Assembly (NCBI RefSeq): GCF_016294135.1
Contig: NZ_JAEDCO010000018.1
Location: 1 to 32,621 of the forward strand
Length of the DNA: 32,621 nt
Reading direction: 5' to 3'
DNA from: Methanobrevibacter ruminantium
GTDB taxonomy: Archaea; Methanobacteriota; Methanobacteria; Methanobacteriales; Methanobacteriaceae
Shown: positions 29,595 to 32,621 of the stretch, in pieces
Layout of the letters: every line of letters begins with the position of its first letter
Position numbering within the stretch: the first letter of the stretch is position 1
The notes under the pieces: model-generated
What the model was told of the DNA's origin: nothing
Seen by the model: only the letters and a program-made list of their open reading frames with translations
The model's database searches: none
Translations under genes and position numbers: made by a program

Positions 29595-29608
29595 GTTTGT
29601 TATTCCAT
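29586..29608 (+). terminator. Hairpin spanning the L14e stop codon
   Basis: ATGGAATA (29586-29593), loop AGTTTGT, TATTCCAT (29601-29608) form an 8-bp stem that includes the TAA. It probably marks the operon 3' end, although no T run follows directly. Confidence 0.45.
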
Positions 29609-29908
29609 CAATTCTAAATTCTAGTTAGTTTACATTTACTTTTTTAACTTTTTATATATTAAAATTAAAGCACATTTTTGTGTATTAGATAAGAATTCAT
29701 CATCCAAACTTTTTAAAAAAAAGGTTGATCAAAATCTTTTTCAAGGTTTTTTTCTGATGGGTTCTAAATTTTTTCTTTTTTTAAATTACTTTTTTTATTT
29801 ATTTTCACTATTTTTATCATTGTTATTGGCTATTTTTTTAGTTCTTTAGTTATTTTTATAAATTATTAAAATTAAAATAATATTATTAAACTTATTTTGA
29901 GGAGTATT
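29595..29908 (+). other. 314-nt spacer with promoter-like and hairpin elements
   Basis: TTTTTATATATT (29648-29659) is a promoter candidate with a start expected near 29682. An AACTTTTT/AAAAGGTT hairpin (29707-29726) and a run of seven T (29747-29753) follow, so a short RNA of about 70 nt could be made. The rest is T-rich. No ORF or tRNA is seen. Confidence 0.4.
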
Positions 29909-30460
29909 ATGTCAAGACGGTTTGCAGTTATAGACACAGAAACAAATTGGAAAGATGAAGTGATGTCCATAGGTGTTTTAATTGCAAGATCCAAAGATTT
30001 TGAAAGAACTGATTCTCGTTATTATATCTTGCCTAGAGCTGAAAAGATAGGTGGTATGTATTCAAATTCAATGAGAATGACAAAACATGAAATCCTTATA
30101 AAACATAGGCCAGATGCTATTGATGACTTAAATGATTTGCTTAATTCAAATGGTGTTAAGGATTTGCTTGCTTACAATGCTTCTTTTGATAAACGTCATT
30201 TGCCTGAACTTCATGATGGATTTTCTTGGAGAGACATAATGAAAGTTGCTGCTTATAAACAGCATAATCCACATATCCCTAATCACATGCCTTGTTGTGG
30301 GACTGGTAGATTAAGAAGAGGATATGGCGTTGAGCAAATGCTTCGCATATTGGGAAAAAAGGATTATTCTGAAACTCATAATGCAATTGTAGATGCAAGA
30401 GATGAGTTAATGATTATGAAAAAATTAGGCTATGATATAGATTACTATCCTGAAATTTAA
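29909..30460 (+). CDS. DEDDh 3'-5' exonuclease (DnaQ/RNase T superfamily)
   Basis: This 183-residue protein has all three exonuclease motifs: Exo I VIDTET (7-12; D9, E11), Exo II YNASFD (89-94; D94) and Exo III HNAIVDARDEL (157-167; H157, D162), which makes it DEDDh type. An insertion NPHIPNHMPCCGTGRLRRGYG (about 120-140) with His and Cys pairs could bind metal or nucleic acid. The substrate (DNA or RNA) cannot be told. The start is ATG 29909 with TGAGGAG upstream; the TTG at 29897 precedes the ribosome site. It is unrelated in function to the ribosomal operon before it and may be a lineage-specific insertion. Confidence 0.85.
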   Translation: MSRRFAVIDTETNWKDEVMSIGVLIARSKDFERTDSRYYILPRAEKIGGMYSNSMRMTKHEILIKHRPDAIDDLNDLLNSNGVKDLLAYNASFDKRHLPELHDGFSWRDIMKVAAYKQHNPHIPNHMPCCGTGRLRRGYGVEQMLRILGKKDYSETHNAIVDARDELMIMKKLGYDIDYYPEI

Positions 30461-30619
30461 CATTCAAATTGATATAAAAATTTATAAAATTTATAAAAAT
30501 AGTTATAATGTACTCTTTTTTTAGAAATAAAAAAATAAAAAAATAAAAAAAATAAAAAAATGTAAAATAAACTCTCTTTTTAAAAAATAAAAAATAGGTA
30601 ATAAAATTAAAAAATTTAT
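30461..30619. other. Low-complexity spacer between convergent genes
   Basis: A-rich repeats of the AAAAATA type occupy 30525-30600. No convincing hairpin is seen. Termination for the two convergent genes probably relies on T or A tracts here. Confidence 0.35.
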
Positions 30620-31096
30620 TTATTGAAGTGGATAGCGAAGCTTCAAGATTCCTTTCTTGCTCACTATCTTGTCAATTCCTGAGTTTTTAATCATTCTAAA
30701 GCATATTGGGCAAGGTTCTGCATCTTCTATTTCCACCCAATCACCATCAACAGACATTTCTCCTGCAAGATAAATGGTTGCTCCAAGCATGTCTTTCCTT
30801 CTTGCAGAGATCATAGCATTCTGTTCAGCATGAACTGAAAAGCAGTCATTATAATTTCCTGAATTTGATGGGAGATTCATTCTTTGGCAAGTTCCTCTGT
30901 CACAACAGTTTTCTTCTCCTCTTGGATTTCCATTGTAACCTGTACTGATTATTTCATCGTTATTTACTATTACAGCTCCATAGCGTCTTTTTAAGCAAGT
31001 ACTTCTTTTTGATACAGCAAGTGCAATTGCAAGATAATATTCAGTTTTGCTCATACGTTTTGATTCGTTTTCAATTTTGGATTCTCCATCAACCAT
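30620..31096 (-). CDS. dCMP/cytidine deaminase family protein
   Basis: This 158-residue zinc deaminase is most like deoxycytidylate deaminases (ComEB type) that make dUMP for thymidylate synthesis. The catalytic HAEQNA (89-94; H89, E91) and PCPIC (128-132; C129, C132) supply the zinc site. The loop NCCDRGTCQR (63-72) with extra Cys matches the second zinc or structural motif of dCMP deaminases. The N-terminal 15 residues are an acidic extension. The start is ATG 31096 with GGAGAAATATT upstream; Met15 lacks a site. It is divergent from cbf5 and convergent with the exonuclease. Confidence 0.9.
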   Translation of the reverse strand: MVDGESKIENESKRMSKTEYYLAIALAVSKRSTCLKRRYGAVIVNNDEIISTGYNGNPRGEENCCDRGTCQRMNLPSNSGNYNDCFSVHAEQNAMISARRKDMLGATIYLAGEMSVDGDWVEIEDAEPCPICFRMIKNSGIDKIVSKKGILKLRYPLQ

Positions 31097-31196
31097 AATA
31101 TTTCTCCATTTCTTTACCTATTCTTATTATTTATAATCGTTTATTATTATAGTTTTTTGTAAACTGGTTTTTTAAAATCTTAATTAAATTTCAAAT

Positions 31197-31256
31197 CATT
31201 AATTAAACTGTTAATTAAATAATTAATTAAACAATTGATTAAATCATTAATTAAAT
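31197..31256. repeat. Five 12-bp tandem repeats (NNTTAATTAAAY/NNTTGATTAAAT)
   Basis: Units occupy 31197-31208, 31209-31220, 31221-31232, 31233-31244 and 31245-31256. Four contain the palindrome TTAATTAA and one has TTGATTAA. The array lies between the divergent deaminase and cbf5 genes, just upstream of the cbf5 TATA. It is either an array of binding sites near one helical turn apart or simple AT-rich slippage. Confidence 0.7.
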
Positions 31257-31280
31257 TTATTTATTATAAAAATCTTATTT

Positions 31281-31294
31281 TATATTATATAAAA
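31281..31294 (+). promoter_or_regulatory. Putative cbf5 promoter
   Basis: TATATTATATAAAA, about 40-55 nt before the ATG, is a TATA-like box with initiation expected near 31312-31318. Confidence 0.4.
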
Positions 31295-31334
31295 ATTCTA
31301 TTTTTAAAAACTTTTAGCTATTGGAGAATAAACT

Positions 31335-32297
31335 ATGGAAGATTACTTGATTAAATCAAAGGTTGAAACCAACCCTGAATATGGATGCAACCCATATGAA
31401 CGGCCTATAGGGGAACATATAGCTAAAGGTATAATCAATTTGGACAAGCCATCTGGCCCGACTTCTCATGAAGTAGACTCTTGGGTCAAGAGAATACTTG
31501 GCTGTAAGAAGACAGGGCATGGAGGAACACTTGATCCTAAAGTAACTGGAGTGCTTCCAATAGGTATTGACAATGCTACAAGAGTCAGTCAACTTCTCCT
31601 TCCTGCAGGTAAGGAATATGTATGTCTCATGACTCTGCACAAAGAAATTCCAGAGGATCAAATAAAAGAGATTTTCGATGAATTTACTGGCAAGATATAT
31701 CAAACACCGCCTGTTAAATCAGCCGTCAAACGTGAATTAAGGGTGAGAAATATTTATTACTCTACCATTTACGAAATTGAGGGCAAGGACGTTCTATTCA
31801 GGATAGGATGTGAGGCAGGAACCTATGTGAGAACATATTGTCATGATATTGGTGAAGCATTAGGCTGTGGAGCGCATATGGCTGAGCTTAGAAGGACAAG
31901 AGTTGGCCCATTTGATGAGCGAAACAATGACCTTGTAAACCTTCATGACCTTACAGATGCATACCATTTTTATATTGAAGATGGTGATGAATCATACATA
32001 AGGAAAGCCATTCAGCCAATGGAAGTTGCGAGCTCTCACCTTCCGCAGATATTCATCAAAGATTCAGCCGTTGAGGCCATCTGCCAAGGAGCAAAACTTG
32101 GTGCAGGAGGAATAGCTAACTTATCCAAGGACATTCAAAAGGGAAATCTTGTTGCCATAAAATCATTGAAAGGAGAATTGGTGGCTGCAGGAACTTCATT
32201 ATTCTCATCTGGCGAGATTATGAATGCAGATTCCGGGCTTGTTGTTGATACAAATAAGGTCTTTATGGATACTGGAATTTATCCAAAAGGATGGTAA
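31335..32297 (+). CDS. cbf5: Cbf5, pseudouridine synthase of H/ACA RNPs
   Basis: This 320-residue archaeal dyskerin/TruB-type enzyme makes pseudouridine in rRNA guided by H/ACA RNAs with Nop10, Gar1 and L7Ae, and can also make tRNA Psi55. It has LDKPSGPTSHEVDSWVK (36-52) and the catalytic GGTLDPKVTGVLP (63-75, Asp67). RVSQLLLPAGKEYVC and GTYVRTYCHDIGEALGCGAHM follow, and a C-terminal PUA domain (about 237-316) recognises the ACA box. The ribosome site is TTGGAGAATAAAC. In Methanobacteriales it usually follows the L34e-Cmk-L14e operon; here two genes lie between. Confidence 0.95.
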   Translation: MEDYLIKSKVETNPEYGCNPYERPIGEHIAKGIINLDKPSGPTSHEVDSWVKRILGCKKTGHGGTLDPKVTGVLPIGIDNATRVSQLLLPAGKEYVCLMTLHKEIPEDQIKEIFDEFTGKIYQTPPVKSAVKRELRVRNIYYSTIYEIEGKDVLFRIGCEAGTYVRTYCHDIGEALGCGAHMAELRRTRVGPFDERNNDLVNLHDLTDAYHFYIEDGDESYIRKAIQPMEVASSHLPQIFIKDSAVEAICQGAKLGAGGIANLSKDIQKGNLVAIKSLKGELVAAGTSLFSSGEIMNADSGLVVDTNKVFMDTGIYPKGW

Positions 32298-32358
32298 AGA
32301 TTTATTTTAAAAATAGGATTATTTTATGATTATTTTTCAAAATTAAAATGGTGATAAA

Positions 32359-32541
32359 ATGTCTGATAAAGATAAAGTTATTGAAGCATTTAAAAACTCT
32401 GAAGAACCTTTAAACGCTAAAAAAGTAAGTGAGCTTTCTGGTGTTGAAAAGAAAGAAGTAGATAAGATCATGAAAGAATTAAAAAAGGATGAAACCATTG
32501 TATCTCCAAAAAGATGTTATTGGACTCTTGCAGATAAATAG
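32359..32541 (+). CDS. Small winged-helix/HTH protein, 60 aa
   Basis: This 60-residue protein reads like a single winged-helix domain: helices at about 3-10, 18-26 (KKVSELSGV) and 29-41 (KKEVDKIMKELKKDE), then a beta-hairpin wing TIVSPKRCYWTL (46-57). A similar short domain is common in methanobacterial genomes as an uncharacterised DNA-binding-like protein. There is no effector domain. The start is ATG 32359 with GGTGATAAA directly upstream, 61 nt after cbf5, so it could be co-transcribed with it. Its target is unknown. Confidence 0.75.
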   Translation: MSDKDKVIEAFKNSEEPLNAKKVSELSGVEKKEVDKIMKELKKDETIVSPKRCYWTLADK

Positions 32542-32566
32542 TTTCATTTTTAATCTTCAATGATTC

Positions 32567-32621
32567 ATTTTATTTTTATTTTATTTTTATTTTATTTTTA
32601 TTTTATTTTTATTTTATTTTT
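32567..32621. repeat. Five 11-bp tandem repeats, ATTTTATTTTT
   Basis: Exactly five perfect copies run to the window edge and probably beyond. The T tracts recur about every 11 bp, close to the helical repeat, so the DNA may be intrinsically curved. It lies downstream of the winged-helix gene and may also aid termination. Confidence 0.85.

Noticed and set aside
29897..29911. TTG start at 29897 for the exonuclease
   Set aside because: TGAGGAG lies downstream of that TTG and directly before ATG 29909, so the ATG is the start.
1..32621. CRISPR array, insertion sequence, prophage or toxin-antitoxin/defence system
   Set aside because: There are no repeats of 24-40 bp with spacers, no transposase or integrase, no nuclease/helicase modules, and no terminal inverted repeats with target duplications.

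Overview
This window comes from an AT-rich methanogenic archaeon of the order Methanobacteriales, most likely Methanobrevibacter or a close relative. The evidence is archaeal/eukaryotic-type ribosomal proteins (S4e, L14e, L19e, L32e, L34e), aIF1 and the RNase P protein Rpp29 embedded in the ribosomal cluster, archaeal AdkA, Cbf5, DUF2070 and DUF106 proteins, TTTATATA-type promoters and GGTGAT Shine-Dalgarno sites. The genus is inferred from gene order and base composition, not proven. I see no tRNA, rRNA, CRISPR array, insertion sequence or prophage.

Left part (1-10154). A DUF2070 membrane protein and a 40-residue zinc-ribbon protein face left. Then come the fumarase beta subunit, a small unknown protein and a SelA-like PLP protein (MJ0158 family). 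The biotin protein ligase and pyruvate carboxylase subunit A (biotin carboxylase) form a pair on the minus strand. PycA and the fumarase subunit are both steps of the incomplete reductive TCA route. An unknown two-span membrane protein, an unknown secreted protein with a probable leaderless mRNA, and a METTL5-like rRNA methylase follow.

Centre (10155-24445). A knotted SPOUT RNA methyltransferase (MTH1-type) precedes the archaeal S10/spc super-cluster: L3-L4-L23-L2-S19-L22-S3-L29-aIF1-Rpp29-S17-L14-L24-S4e-L5-S14-S8-L6-L32e, then a 485-nt break, then L19e-L18-S5-L30-L15. It ends in a strong hairpin/T-tract terminator. L3 is preceded by about 610 nt packed with hairpins, a terminator-like stem with a T run, and two tiny overlapping upstream ORFs. 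The 485-nt break has its own putative promoters and a foldable element, so the cluster is probably at least two transcription units.

Right part (24446-32621). SecY, AdkA and the DUF106 (EMC3/Oxa1-like) insertase are each separated by terminator-like hairpins. A 795-nt intergenic region with many inverted repeats and a possible 21-residue ORF or small RNA follows. Then comes a tight L34e-Cmk-L14e operon (1-nt overlaps), a DEDDh exonuclease, a minus-strand dCMP deaminase, Cbf5 and a small winged-helix protein. Short 11-12 bp tandem repeats lie at both ends of the window and upstream of cbf5.

Most of the window is ordinary housekeeping. I found no clear new multi-gene system. The best candidates for something undescribed are RNA-level: the L3 leader, the L32e-L19e spacer and the DUF106-L34e spacer. 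All structural claims were made by eye, and in roughly 75-80% AT spacers some inverted repeats will be chance.
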